Assembly (NCBI RefSeq): GCF_004634425.1
Contig: NZ_SBJL01000002.1
Span: forward strand, 62,001-126,000
Direction of reading: 5' to 3'
Length of the DNA stretch: 64,000 bases
DNA from: Vitreimonas flagellata
GTDB lineage: Bacteria; Pseudomonadota; Alphaproteobacteria; Caulobacterales; Aquidulcibacteraceae
Below the pieces are notes generated by a model that was not told where the DNA came from, did no database searches, and saw only the letters and a program-made list of their open reading frames with translations. Positions 55,857-64,000 of the stretch are shown here, one piece after another. Each line of letters opens with the position of its first letter. The stretch's first letter is position 1. The position numbers and the translations under genes were made by a program.

Positions 55857-57146
55857 CTAGCTCGCGAAACCCGCTTTGCGCGGGCCCATGTAGCCGAACA
55901 GGAAGGCGCCGACTTTGCGCATCTGGATCTCTTCGGAGCCTTCGGTGATGCGATAGCGGCGGTGGTGGCGATAGATGTGCTCGAACGGCTTGTGCCGCGA
56001 ATAACCGATGCCGCCATGCACTTGCATGGCGCGGTCGGCCGCGTCGCAGCAGAGCCTGTTCGCCCAATAATTGCACATTGAAACTTTGTCGGAGAGTTCG
56101 TGTTCGATCTGCTTGTGCGGCATGCGATCCATTTCCCACGCCGTCTTGCGGATCAACAGGCGCAGCATCTCGGCTTGCGTCGCGAGTTCAATGAGCGGCC
56201 ATTGTATCGCTTGGTTCTCGGAGAGCGCATGTCCGAACGGCTTGCGGTGGCGCGCGTACTTCACGCTCTCTTCGATGCAATAGACCGCTGCGCCCAAAGA
56301 TGACGCGGCTTGGCGGATGCGGTTCTGGTGCACGAAGCTTTGGCCGAGACGAAGCCCGCCGCCAATCTGGCCCCAATACGCATCCTCCGGCACCCACACG
56401 TCCGTGAGCGACACGCGCGGGTGATCGGTCGGCATGTTGAAGGTCCAGAGATATTCTTCGACCTTCACGCCAGGCGCATCGGCTGGCACGATGAACGTGG
56501 TGATGCCTTTAGCATCGCCGTCGTTGCCGCTGGTGCGGGCGAAGGTGAGGATGTGGGTGGCGACATGCATCCCCGTCGTCCACATCTTCTCGCCATTGAT
56601 CCGCCAGCCCTTCTTGCCGTCTTTCTCGTGCGGCACGGCGCGGGTTTCCATGTGCGTGGCGTCGGAGCCGTGATTGGGTTCGGTGAGACCGAACGCCGTG
56701 ATCATTTTATGGTTGAGCAATTTCTCTGAATCGCGCGCATATTGCGCGGGCGTCGCGAATTCCTTGAACATCACCACGAATGGGTTGTTGCTGACGATCG
56801 AGTGCTCGTTCTGCAGATCGTTGTGGAGCCCGAGGCCCTTGGCCGCGAGATGTTCGCGGATCACGGCCAGCCAAAGCTGCGATCCATCCTTGCCGCCAAG
56901 CTCCTTCGGCCATGCGAAACGCAAATGCCCAGCCTTATCCGCACGGCGGCGCGCTTCAGCGAGCAGCGCCTCCCATTCGTGCTTGGGCAGCCCGCCCTTT
57001 TCCCAATCGGTGCGCTCGTACTCGCGGCGATGGTCGAAATATTTGATATTGTCGTTCTCGTTTTCGAGCGGCTTGATCTCGGCTTCGATGAAGCGGTCAA
57101 GTTCCGCCAAATACGCGATCAGCTCCGGCGGCAGATCAAAATCCAT
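55857..57146 (-). CDS. Acyl-CoA dehydrogenase, ACAD10/11-like
   Basis: 429 residues from the ATG at 57146 (GGGGAGT 7 bases upstream). Acyl-CoA dehydrogenase fold with FAD-contacting FGLTEPNHGSDATHMET, KWWTTG-like GEKMWTTGM and the ending MQVHGGIGYSRHKPFEHIYRHHRRYRITEGSEEIQ. The catalytic base is of the later-position type or in FEH. It is adjacent to DUF6285 and an APH-like kinase gene, the same pairing that is fused in ACAD10, which suggests 4-hydroxy acyl-CoA handling. Confidence 0.93.
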   Translation of the reverse strand: MDFDLPPELIAYLAELDRFIEAEIKPLENENDNIKYFDHRREYERTDWEKGGLPKHEWEALLAEARRRADKAGHLRFAWPKELGGKDGSQLWLAVIREHLAAKGLGLHNDLQNEHSIVSNNPFVVMFKEFATPAQYARDSEKLLNHKMITAFGLTEPNHGSDATHMETRAVPHEKDGKKGWRINGEKMWTTGMHVATHILTFARTSGNDGDAKGITTFIVPADAPGVKVEEYLWTFNMPTDHPRVSLTDVWVPEDAYWGQIGGGLRLGQSFVHQNRIRQAASSLGAAVYCIEESVKYARHRKPFGHALSENQAIQWPLIELATQAEMLRLLIRKTAWEMDRMPHKQIEHELSDKVSMCNYWANRLCCDAADRAMQVHGGIGYSRHKPFEHIYRHHRRYRITEGSEEIQMRKVGAFLFGYMGPRKAGFAS

Positions 57147-57169
57147 CGCGATACTCCCCAATCTTTAGT

Positions 57170-57547
57170 TCAGTCTTTTGCTTCCGTGGCGCGGCGATAG
57201 GCCGAATAGCTCGGCTGATCGACGGCCAGTTTTTCGAGCGCCGTGGCGCGCAGATGCGCGATGAGCCCCGGCGACGCCAAATCCAGCTCACCCGCTTCAA
57301 TGCGTGAGCACAGCGCGCGGTTGAGGCTGTCGAGATCACCGGCTTCGCCAAGCAATGCTTCCAATCGTGTGCGCTCGGCCGCATCACTTTCCGGCGTCAG
57401 CACGAGCGTGCGTCGCACCAATTGCAGCGCGTTCAGCGTCACGCGCATATCGAAGGCGGCGCGACCTTTCAGATCAGGCAGCGTATTGTCACGCAGATGC
57501 GCGATGGCGATGTCGAGCACGGCGATGGCGGAGGGATGATCCTGCAT
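57170..57547 (-). CDS. DUF6285 domain protein
   Basis: 125 residues, helical, with AIAVLDIAIAHLRDNTLPDLKGRAAFDMRVTLNALQLVRRTL; one base separates it from the APH-like kinase gene upstream and 23 bp from the dehydrogenase. DUF6285 genes nearly always stand between these two, so it is likely a helper subunit of the kinase/dehydrogenase pathway. Function otherwise unknown. Confidence 0.85.
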   Translation of the reverse strand: MQDHPSAIAVLDIAIAHLRDNTLPDLKGRAAFDMRVTLNALQLVRRTLVLTPESDAAERTRLEALLGEAGDLDSLNRALCSRIEAGELDLASPGLIAHLRATALEKLAVDQPSYSAYRRATEAKD

Positions 57548-57548
57548 C

Positions 57549-58544
57549 TCAGGCGACGCCTTCCAACAGATTCAAGAGATCGAGTTCGGTTTCCGACGCG
57601 CGCCGCGCAATCATCGGCCGCTCCACTGTAAACGGCCCCTCGCCGCGCAGCAGCACGCCCGACATCGTGCAAATCACGCCCCACCGCAGCGTGCCGACTA
57701 TCTCCCAGAAGCGCACACGCGCGGCGTCCACTTTGGCGCCGCTCACCGCTTCATAACCAGCAAACAAATCCTCGCGCGCGCCAAAACCGCCGACCGGCTT
57801 GTCGATCATGCCGAACCGCCACGAGTTCACGCAGATCCAACCCAAATCTTCCATCGGATCGCCCGCATGCGCCAATTCCCAGTCGAGCACCGCGCGCACG
57901 CCCTCGGGACCCATCAGCAAATTGCCATTGCGAAAATCGCCATGCACGATCGTGGTTTCTGCGGGCGCCGGCATGTTCTGGCGCAGCCAGCGGAACGCGA
58001 GCGAAAACACCGGCCGCGGCCAATCTTCGGCGCGGTAGGCTTGCTCCAATTCATCGATCACACGCACCGTATCTTTCACCGGCAGCTCAGTCACGCGCTC
58101 ACGGGACAACGTGTGAATCCGCGCCAGTATTTCTCCGCATTGCCGCGCGAGCTTGGGCCGCACGGCAGCGAACGCCTCGTCGCGCACGATCCGACCGCCC
58201 AAAGCTTCGCCGTCAACAAAGCTCATGAAGAAGCCGGCGCCTAAGCCATCTTGCCGTGTGAGCGTGTGCAGCACACGCGGCGACGGCACGCCGGCATCAT
58301 GCGCAAGCGCAATCAACAGCGCTTCGGTTTCGATCGCGATCGCCAACTCGCTCGCAGCGCGCTGCGGCGGTTTGCGGCGCAACACGGTGCGCATCGGCCC
58401 GCCTGGCGCATCCAACGCCACGAGCCACAATTCCTGGCTCGCCCCGCCCGACAATTGGCGCACCTCGGCAACGCCCGTGGCGCCCGGCGCCAGCTTCGGC
58501 GCCAAGGCCGCCAATGCGTCACGATCGAGAGAAGGCGCGCTCAT
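57549..58544 (-). CDS. APH-family kinase of the ACAD10/11 type
   Basis: 331 residues from the ATG at 58544. Aminoglycoside-phosphotransferase fold: Brenner-type catalytic loop IVHGDFRNGNLLMG and DFG-equivalent VLDWELAHAGDPMEDLGW. Members of this subfamily phosphorylate the hydroxyl of 4-hydroxyacyl-CoA so that a partner acyl-CoA dehydrogenase can eliminate it; the dehydrogenase two genes downstream fits. Antibiotic resistance is not implied. First gene of the three-gene operon. Confidence 0.9.
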   Translation of the reverse strand: MSAPSLDRDALAALAPKLAPGATGVAEVRQLSGGASQELWLVALDAPGGPMRTVLRRKPPQRAASELAIAIETEALLIALAHDAGVPSPRVLHTLTRQDGLGAGFFMSFVDGEALGGRIVRDEAFAAVRPKLARQCGEILARIHTLSRERVTELPVKDTVRVIDELEQAYRAEDWPRPVFSLAFRWLRQNMPAPAETTIVHGDFRNGNLLMGPEGVRAVLDWELAHAGDPMEDLGWICVNSWRFGMIDKPVGGFGAREDLFAGYEAVSGAKVDAARVRFWEIVGTLRWGVICTMSGVLLRGEGPFTVERPMIARRASETELDLLNLLEGVA

Positions 58545-58688
58545 GGGGGCCACATTCCGCCGTTTGGTTTGCCCCCGCAAGCGCACGCAACGCCATGCCG
58601 TGGCGGAACAGCGTTCGGTGGTCGCGCCTATCATTTCTCACAGGCGCCAGGGCATGGGTTGAGCGCCAAATCGTGCTATCTTGGCTGC

Positions 58689-59642
58689 ATGGCAAACGAC
58701 ACGATGAAGCGCGCGGGCCTGCACATGGACTCGTATCTCGGCTGGAAGGTCGATTTCGCCAATCCGCCGGGCGCGCCGGCGATGGTCGCGCCAGACTCGA
58801 TGCAATGGCGTGTTTTCAAGAACCCTGTCGCGCTCGGCATTGGCGGCGTCGCCGCGGTGTTGCTTGAGTTCGCCGACGCACGCATCCGCTCCGGCGTTTG
58901 GGACCACTCGATTTACAAAGTCGACCCGATCGGCCGTTCGCAACGGACCGGCATGGCCGCGATGGTAGGCGTCTATGCGCCGAAGGAAGCCGCGCGGCGC
59001 GTGATCCAGGGCGTGACGAACATGCATTCCCGCGTCGAGGGAAAGACGCCCAACGGCGAACATTACAAAGCGCTCGATGTCGAATTGCTTGACTGGGTTA
59101 GCGCAACGGCAGGCTACGGCTTCCTCAACGCGTATGATCGATTTGTTAGTCCGCTTAGCGAGGAGGAGAAGCGCCGCTTCTATGCCGAAGGCGCGCCGGT
59201 CGCTCGTCTCTATGGCGTCAAAGCCGAGATCGGCTCCGATTCCGATTTCATGGCGATGATGGATAAGCTCGCCCCACGCTTCGAACCGCACCCGATCGTC
59301 GGCGAATTCCTGCAGATCGTGCAATCCGGCCCTGGCGCGATCGGATTGCCCACCAGCATTCGCAAGATGATGGCTAAGGCTTCCGTCTCTTTACTGCCGC
59401 CCATCGTACGCGAACGACTTGAGCTTGGCGGCGAGTACGATCTCGACCCGATTTCGAAGACTGTGCTTCGCGCGATGGGCGCATTGGCGGATCACGTCGC
59501 GATCAAAGATGCCCCGCCCGCGCAAGCATCGCTGCGTCTCGGTCTCCCCGCGGACTTTCTTTATCGCAGTCGCGCGGCGCAAGCGCGTTTGCTTGCACAA
59601 TGGAGTCCGCCTGCCGCCCCGTCCGCTATCGCAGCGGAATAG
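58689..59642 (+). CDS. MpaB-like oxygenase family protein (DUF2236)
   Basis: 317 residues from the ATG at 58689. Features of the MpaB/latex-clearing-protein superfamily: a short helix (ALGIGGVAAVLLEFADARIRSGVWDHSIY), the heme-ligand region with HSRVEGKTPNGEHYKALDVELLDWV, and RRFYAEGAPVARLYG. MpaB-type proteins are heme b oxygenases that cleave prenyl side chains or polyisoprenoids. Substrate unknown, but its neighbours are lipid catabolism genes and a receptor. Confidence 0.85.
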   Translation: MANDTMKRAGLHMDSYLGWKVDFANPPGAPAMVAPDSMQWRVFKNPVALGIGGVAAVLLEFADARIRSGVWDHSIYKVDPIGRSQRTGMAAMVGVYAPKEAARRVIQGVTNMHSRVEGKTPNGEHYKALDVELLDWVSATAGYGFLNAYDRFVSPLSEEEKRRFYAEGAPVARLYGVKAEIGSDSDFMAMMDKLAPRFEPHPIVGEFLQIVQSGPGAIGLPTSIRKMMAKASVSLLPPIVRERLELGGEYDLDPISKTVLRAMGALADHVAIKDAPPAQASLRLGLPADFLYRSRAAQARLLAQWSPPAAPSAIAAE

Positions 59643-59780
59643 CGTTCTGCGCACGTATGAATCATAGGCGCGCACGTGGCCTATCAATTCCAACAGCTTG
59701 TTCCGGACCCTCGCGTCGCTGAGCATCCCCGTACAGTCGCGGCGGGGAAACTCTCAAAAAAAGCCGCAGTGGGAGGGAAT

Positions 59781-62315
59781 ATGAACCGCACGCCTATGCT
59801 GCGCACGATTCTGTGCGTGGGAACGTCAGCTGCTGCACTCTTCAGCGCACCGGTCGCGATCGCACAAGATTCGGATCCGCTGGTCGCTGACAGCAACGAA
59901 ATCGTTGTGACCGCGAACCGTCGCGAAGAAACCGCCAACAGCGTCGGCATGGGCATCCAAGCCTTCAGCGGCGAGCAGCTTGATCAATTGCACGTCACGG
60001 ACGTGCGTGACCTCTCATCGGTGGCGCCAAGCTTCTCGGTTCAACAATCCTATCAAGGCGTGCCGATCTACACGCTGCGCGGCATCGGCTTCAACACGAT
60101 CAATCTGTCGGCGACGTCAACCGTCGGCTCCTATGTCGATGAAGTCGCCTACCCATTCCCATTCATGATGACGGGTCCGATCTTCGACATTCAGCGCGTT
60201 GAAGTCCTGAAGGGCCCGCAGGGCACGCTCTACGGCCGCAACACCACCGCTGGCCTCGTCGATTTCATCACCAACCGCCCGACCGACGAGATCGAAGCCT
60301 CGCTCACGGCCGAGTTCGGCAATTATCAAACGCACAACCTGGAGGGTTATTTCAGCGCGCCCCTGAGCGACACCTTCCGCTTTCGCGTCGCCTTCCGCTC
60401 GGAAGACAGCGATGAGGGTTGGCAAGAGAGCAATACGCGCGACGAAACCCAGGGCGAGGTTCACCGCCTCGGCGGTCGCGCGCGCTTCGAATGGGACGTC
60501 ACACAAGATTTCCTCGCCGAGTTCACGCTCTCGGCCTGGGAGAATCGCTCCGACACCATCGTCGGCCAAGGCATCGGCTTCACGCCGGCGACCAACCCGA
60601 CGCTCAATCCTGCGGCAGCGCTCTTCAACGCCGGCGGGTTGTACAATCCCGCCGCCGCGCCGGGCCTCGTCAGCTACATCCAGAACAATTTCCCGACCGA
60701 TTCCACGCAAGCCGATTGGGCGCCAGAATCCGTGCGCAGCGCCAATATCGGCGCGGGCGCCGGCCTTTCTGGCGATCTGGCCGAGGACAATTTCTTCTGG
60801 GCCGGCGCGTTGCGCCTGACCTGGGAGCTGCCCAACGCCATGCGTCTGGTGTCGCTCACCGGCTACAATCACCTTGAGCGCAGCGCGCTCTCGGATTGGA
60901 GCGGCGCGCCTTACGAAATCCTGCTGCAACAACTCGACGGTGAAGTCGAAACCTTCTCGCAAGAGTTGCGCATCGAAGGCGAAACCGAGCGCGTGCGTTG
61001 GCTGCTCGGCGCCTATTACGGCGCGGACGAAATCCAGGACAACAATCGCACCCTGCTCGGCCAGAATTACAACGTCGCCCGCATTCGCACGGTCGGCCAG
61101 CTGATCCTCGCCGGCATCGAGCCGCTGACCTACAACCCGCCTGGCACGATCAACCCGCTGCCGGGCTTCTACAGCCCCGGCGCCTACACGCCTCTCGATA
61201 TGTCGCTAGCGTTCCGCACCTATCGCGACTTGGCGAGCATGGAAGCGCAAACCCGTAGCGTGTTTGCAAACGCGGAATGGGCCTTGAGCAACGATCTCTC
61301 GCTCACGACCGCCGTACGCTACACAGAGGACGAGCATTCGTATGAAGGCTGCTCAGCGGACTTCAACGGCAGCATGTTGGCGAACGTCAACGCCGTGAAC
61401 CGCTATCTCTACACGGTGATCTACGCGCTGCCGACGCCGACGCCGATCACCATGAACCAGTGCAACACGTTCAACCCAACCACCGGTCAGTTCGGACAGG
61501 TCCAACACACGCTAGAGGAAGACAACGTCTCCTGGCGCGTGGGCCTCGATTGGCAAGCCAATTCGAACACGCTGCTCTACGCATCCTTGTCGCAAGGCTA
61601 CAAAGCCGGCGTCACGCCGGTGAACGCGGCCAGCACGTCGACGCAGCAGGCGCCTGCTACGCAGGAATCGCTGCTGGCGTACGAAGTCGGCGCCAAGCTC
61701 GGCCTCTTCGATGGCGCCGTGCAATTCAACGTGTCGGCCTTCTATTACGATTACGAAGACAAGCAGATCAGCACCTACTTCTCCGATCCGATCTACACCG
61801 CGCTCGCGCGCCTGCAGAACGTACCGGAATCGCGCGCGTACGGCGTCGATATGGATCTGACCTGGCGCCCGAGCGGCAATCTGACTTTGATCGGTTCGGC
61901 CACGTATCTCGACACTTCGGTGATTAATTACAGCGGCACGGGCCCCGACGGTTTGCCGCGTCTCTATGACGACGTGGCCTTCCCTTACAGCGCCGAATGG
62001 CAAGTGAGCGGCACGGTGCTTTACGAGCGTGAACTCACCGACTCGCTCGGCTTCCAAGCCGCGATCAACGGCCGTTGGCAGGATGAATCCGCGGCAGACC
62101 TCGGCGACGCGCCCACGTTCGCGATCGATTCGTACGGCGTGCTCAACGCCAGCGTCGGCGTGCACGCGCTGGACGATCGCTGGGCGCTGCAGCTGTGGGG
62201 CCGCAACATCACCGATACCTATTATTGGACGTCGGTCGCATCGAACGCGAACGTCGTGGTGCGCTTCCCGGGCATGGCGCCCACCTACGGCGCGTCGCTG
62301 ACGTTCAATTATTAA
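59781..62315 (+). CDS. TonB-dependent outer membrane receptor
   Basis: 844 residues from the ATG at 59781 with GGGAGGG before it. Signal peptide ending AIA (residue about 28), TonB box DSNEIVVTANR, plug domain (about 45-160: GIGFNTINLSATSTVGSYVDEV, VLKGPQGTLYGRNTTAG), then a 22-strand barrel ending in GASLTFNY with C-terminal aromatic. Caulobacterales use many such receptors for hydrophobic substrates or siderophores; ligand unknown. The neighbourhood suggests a lipid-like substrate. Confidence 0.95.
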   Translation: MNRTPMLRTILCVGTSAAALFSAPVAIAQDSDPLVADSNEIVVTANRREETANSVGMGIQAFSGEQLDQLHVTDVRDLSSVAPSFSVQQSYQGVPIYTLRGIGFNTINLSATSTVGSYVDEVAYPFPFMMTGPIFDIQRVEVLKGPQGTLYGRNTTAGLVDFITNRPTDEIEASLTAEFGNYQTHNLEGYFSAPLSDTFRFRVAFRSEDSDEGWQESNTRDETQGEVHRLGGRARFEWDVTQDFLAEFTLSAWENRSDTIVGQGIGFTPATNPTLNPAAALFNAGGLYNPAAAPGLVSYIQNNFPTDSTQADWAPESVRSANIGAGAGLSGDLAEDNFFWAGALRLTWELPNAMRLVSLTGYNHLERSALSDWSGAPYEILLQQLDGEVETFSQELRIEGETERVRWLLGAYYGADEIQDNNRTLLGQNYNVARIRTVGQLILAGIEPLTYNPPGTINPLPGFYSPGAYTPLDMSLAFRTYRDLASMEAQTRSVFANAEWALSNDLSLTTAVRYTEDEHSYEGCSADFNGSMLANVNAVNRYLYTVIYALPTPTPITMNQCNTFNPTTGQFGQVQHTLEEDNVSWRVGLDWQANSNTLLYASLSQGYKAGVTPVNAASTSTQQAPATQESLLAYEVGAKLGLFDGAVQFNVSAFYYDYEDKQISTYFSDPIYTALARLQNVPESRAYGVDMDLTWRPSGNLTLIGSATYLDTSVINYSGTGPDGLPRLYDDVAFPYSAEWQVSGTVLYERELTDSLGFQAAINGRWQDESAADLGDAPTFAIDSYGVLNASVGVHALDDRWALQLWGRNITDTYYWTSVASNANVVVRFPGMAPTYGASLTFNY

Positions 62316-62343
62316 GCCCGCGTTCTCCCAGAGCGCGACCTTC

Positions 62344-62378
62344 GCCGCCGTCTGCTCCGCAGGCGGCGGCTTTTCTTT
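62344..62378 (+). terminator. Intrinsic terminator after the TonB receptor gene
   Basis: GCCGCCGTCTGC (62344-62355) pairs with GCAGGCGGCGGC (62359-62370), one G-T pair, loop 3 nt, followed by TTTTCTTT. Textbook intrinsic terminator 28 bases after the stop. No gene between it and 62538. Confidence 0.85.
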
Positions 62379-62537
62379 GTACGCGCGCGCTTCTGTTGAA
62401 GGAAAAGTCCGGACCGCCGGCGCCCTCGCCGGCATTCCGCCCGATTGAACAAGCACCAGCGTTCGTCGCTAGCTAAAGCGCCGTGCCGGCGGGAGCTCCG
62501 ACGGCCCAGACTTTAATCGTCGCATGTCGCCGCGCGC

Positions 62538-63722
62538 TTAAAGCCCGAGCACCAAGCGCGCCATGATGTTGCGCTGGATCTCGTTCGAGCCGCCATAGAT
62601 CGAGGCAGCGCGGCTATTGTAATAGCGCGCCGCCGCATCCGAACCGAACGCGGGCTCATTGGCGCCGAAGCCATTCATGTGCCGACGGGCGGGCAGATAG
62701 TGCGCCGCCAGATCAAGGCCCAATTCCTCGATCCGTTGCAGCATCTCGGTGCCTTGCGTTTTCAGCATGGACGAGAGCGGCCCCGGATTTTGCCCAGAGC
62801 TCAGCGCGCTCGCCACGCGATGCTCCGTAATCTGGATCGCTTCGACCTTGATCTCAGCGCTGGCCAGGCGTTCCTCGAACGCGAAATTCTCCAACAAAGG
62901 CCGGCCGTCCGCCGTCTCTTCGCGCGCCGCCGACCGGATGCGCTTCAACCGCGCCCGCAGCGCTGGCGCAAAGCTGCCGCCGCGCTCGAACTCAAGCAAA
63001 TACTTGGCGACCGTCCAGCCGTCATTCTCCGCGCCAATGCGATTGGCCTTCGGCACGCGCACATTGTCGAAGAACACTTCGTTGAGCTCGTGCTCACCGG
63101 CCAGATTGATGATCGGGCGAATGGTCACGCCCGGCGCCTTCATATCGATCAGCAGGAAGGTGATGCCCTTCTGCGCTTTGGCGTCGAAATCGGTGCGCAC
63201 GAGGCCAAACATCATGTTCGCGAAATGCGCGTGCGTGGTCCAAATCTTGGAGCCGTTGATGACGTAATGATCGCCATCAGAGTCCGCGCGCGTGCGCAGA
63301 TTGGCGAGATCGGAGCCCGCGCCCGGCTCGGAATAGCCCTGACACCAATAATCTTCGCCCGAGAGGATACGCGGCAAATAATACGCGCGCTGCTCCGGCG
63401 TGCCGTGATGCATGATGCATGGGCCAACCATGCGCAGCCCCATCGGCGCCAGGTTCGGCGCGCCCGCGAGCGCACACTCCTCCGCGTAAATGTATTGCTG
63501 CATCTCGCTCCAGCCGGGCCCGCCGAATTGCTTCGGCCAGCTGGGCGCGGCCCACCCGCGCGCGTTCAGGATGCGTTGCCAGGGCAGCGAAAATTTCGGA
63601 TCGCAGAACACGCTCGTCGCCGAACGCCCGCCCGCGATCAAGTCCGGCGTGAGATTGTCCTTAAGGAAGGCGCGGACCTCGTCGCGAAACGCGCGCTCGG
63701 ACTCTTCCAACTCAAGGTGCAT
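62538..63722 (-). CDS. Acyl-CoA dehydrogenase
   Basis: 394 residues. Complete ACAD domain layout: N-terminal helices, middle beta-domain with QGYSEPGAGSDLANLRT and KIWTTHAHFANMM, and the C-terminal helical domain ending YNSRAASIYGGSNEIQRNIMARLVLGL, as in long/medium-chain or steroid-type (FadE) dehydrogenases. The catalytic base position near the C-terminal helical domain cannot be assigned safely. Oxidises an acyl-CoA to the enoyl-CoA with FAD. Confidence 0.93.
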   Translation of the reverse strand: MHLELEESERAFRDEVRAFLKDNLTPDLIAGGRSATSVFCDPKFSLPWQRILNARGWAAPSWPKQFGGPGWSEMQQYIYAEECALAGAPNLAPMGLRMVGPCIMHHGTPEQRAYYLPRILSGEDYWCQGYSEPGAGSDLANLRTRADSDGDHYVINGSKIWTTHAHFANMMFGLVRTDFDAKAQKGITFLLIDMKAPGVTIRPIINLAGEHELNEVFFDNVRVPKANRIGAENDGWTVAKYLLEFERGGSFAPALRARLKRIRSAAREETADGRPLLENFAFEERLASAEIKVEAIQITEHRVASALSSGQNPGPLSSMLKTQGTEMLQRIEELGLDLAAHYLPARRHMNGFGANEPAFGSDAAARYYNSRAASIYGGSNEIQRNIMARLVLGL

Positions 63723-63776
63723 GTGCGCTCCGCCATTCGGCTGACAGACTTTTACGCTGTGAATCCAGCCTTAGTC

Positions 63777-64000
63777 ATGCTTTCGTTGAAGACGACGGAT
63801 GAGTCACTTTTGGGCGAGCTCCAGCCACTTGAAGACGTTCCGGATTTTAGCCTGATGCCACAAGCTAGCGGAACCGACAGGGACGCGAAGCCGGACCCGA
63901 TCGCGCTTGAAATCGATCGGTTAGCTGCGCTTGTCGAAAGCAAAGGTCGCGAGATTGGTTTGCCTTGCGTTGCAGCAAGTGCGGACATCGGCAGCCCCGC
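63777..64000 (+). CDS. Hypothetical protein, cut by the right edge
   Basis: An open frame runs out of the window with about 74 visible codons from the ATG at 63777; GTGs at 63759 and 63723 are alternative starts and no clear ribosome site decides. Acidic, leucine-rich start (DESLLGELQPLEDVPDFSL) and IALEIDRLAALVESKGREIG. I do not recognise it. It is divergent from the dehydrogenase gene. Confidence 0.45.
   Translation, partial: MLSLKTTDESLLGELQPLEDVPDFSLMPQASGTDRDAKPDPIALEIDRLAALVESKGREIGLPCVAASADIGSP

Noticed and set aside
57549-58544. Aminoglycoside resistance gene
   Set aside because: The APH fold here belongs with DUF6285 and an acyl-CoA dehydrogenase, the ACAD10/11 metabolic type.

Overview
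This is a GC-rich stretch of bacterial chromosome, densely packed and intron-free. Its gene content suggests an alphaproteobacterium, most likely a Caulobacterales/Hyphomonadaceae-type organism. The hints are TonB-dependent receptors, S46, S9 and DUF885 peptidases, abundant lipoproteins, DUF6285 next to an APH-like kinase, an alphaproteobacterial SOS box (GTTC-N7-GTTC) and the MocR/DUF983 pair. This is inference from gene families; no 16S rRNA or other marker lies in the window.

Region 1 (1-7.4 kb) looks accessory. A LuxR/LuxI quorum-sensing pair is followed by a phytanoyl-CoA-dioxygenase-like gene and a GntR regulator, with a perfect palindrome 72 bp upstream of luxI that could be the lux box. 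Next come a probable relaxase remnant, small hypotheticals, an SOS-box-controlled YedK/HMCES gene and an S1/P1 nuclease. The region ends in a frameshifted tyrosine recombinase lying against a 43-bp copy of a tRNA-Gly(CCC) 3' end, which looks like the att scar of an integrated element.

Region 2 (7.4-22 kb) holds a MocR regulator diverging from a DUF983 protein; leuA behind a leucine-codon leader peptide and attenuator-like hairpin; and an envelope locus. That locus consists of a TolC/MacB/ATPase/MacA-like tripartite exporter, two secreted EF-hand proteins and an OmpR/histidine-kinase pair. The adaptor carries an unusual inserted Gly-rich, Spy-like segment. A fusion of tandem HTH domains to an alpha/beta-hydrolase lacking its nucleophile follows.

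Region 3 (22-46.8 kb) is mostly chromosomal housekeeping and envelope biology: GumN, an XRE/membrane-protein/micropeptide operon, Dcd, ApaG, a Nat-type ABC exporter, EVE, hydrolases, S46, DUF885 and S9 peptidases, thiolase, a VapC with a relic VapB, EttA, a hemerythrin behind a tandem 33-bp promoter repeat, and lipoproteins. It ends with a long proline/acidic-rich TIR-domain protein.

Region 4 (46.8-54 kb) starts at a tRNA-Ile2(CAU) gene with a dead integrase remnant downstream. It continues with a second-copy-style groES/groEL pair (GroEL without the GGM tail), a ManA-related protein, a small secreted protein, TspO, a 5'-truncated MBL hydrolase and DUF3422. It reads like a tRNA-anchored island or its scar.

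Region 5 (54-64 kb) is catabolic: an N-acyl-D-amino-acid-type amidohydrolase, two acyl-CoA dehydrogenases, DUF6285 plus APH-like kinase, an MpaB-type oxygenase and a TonB-dependent receptor. The right edge cuts an unidentified gene.
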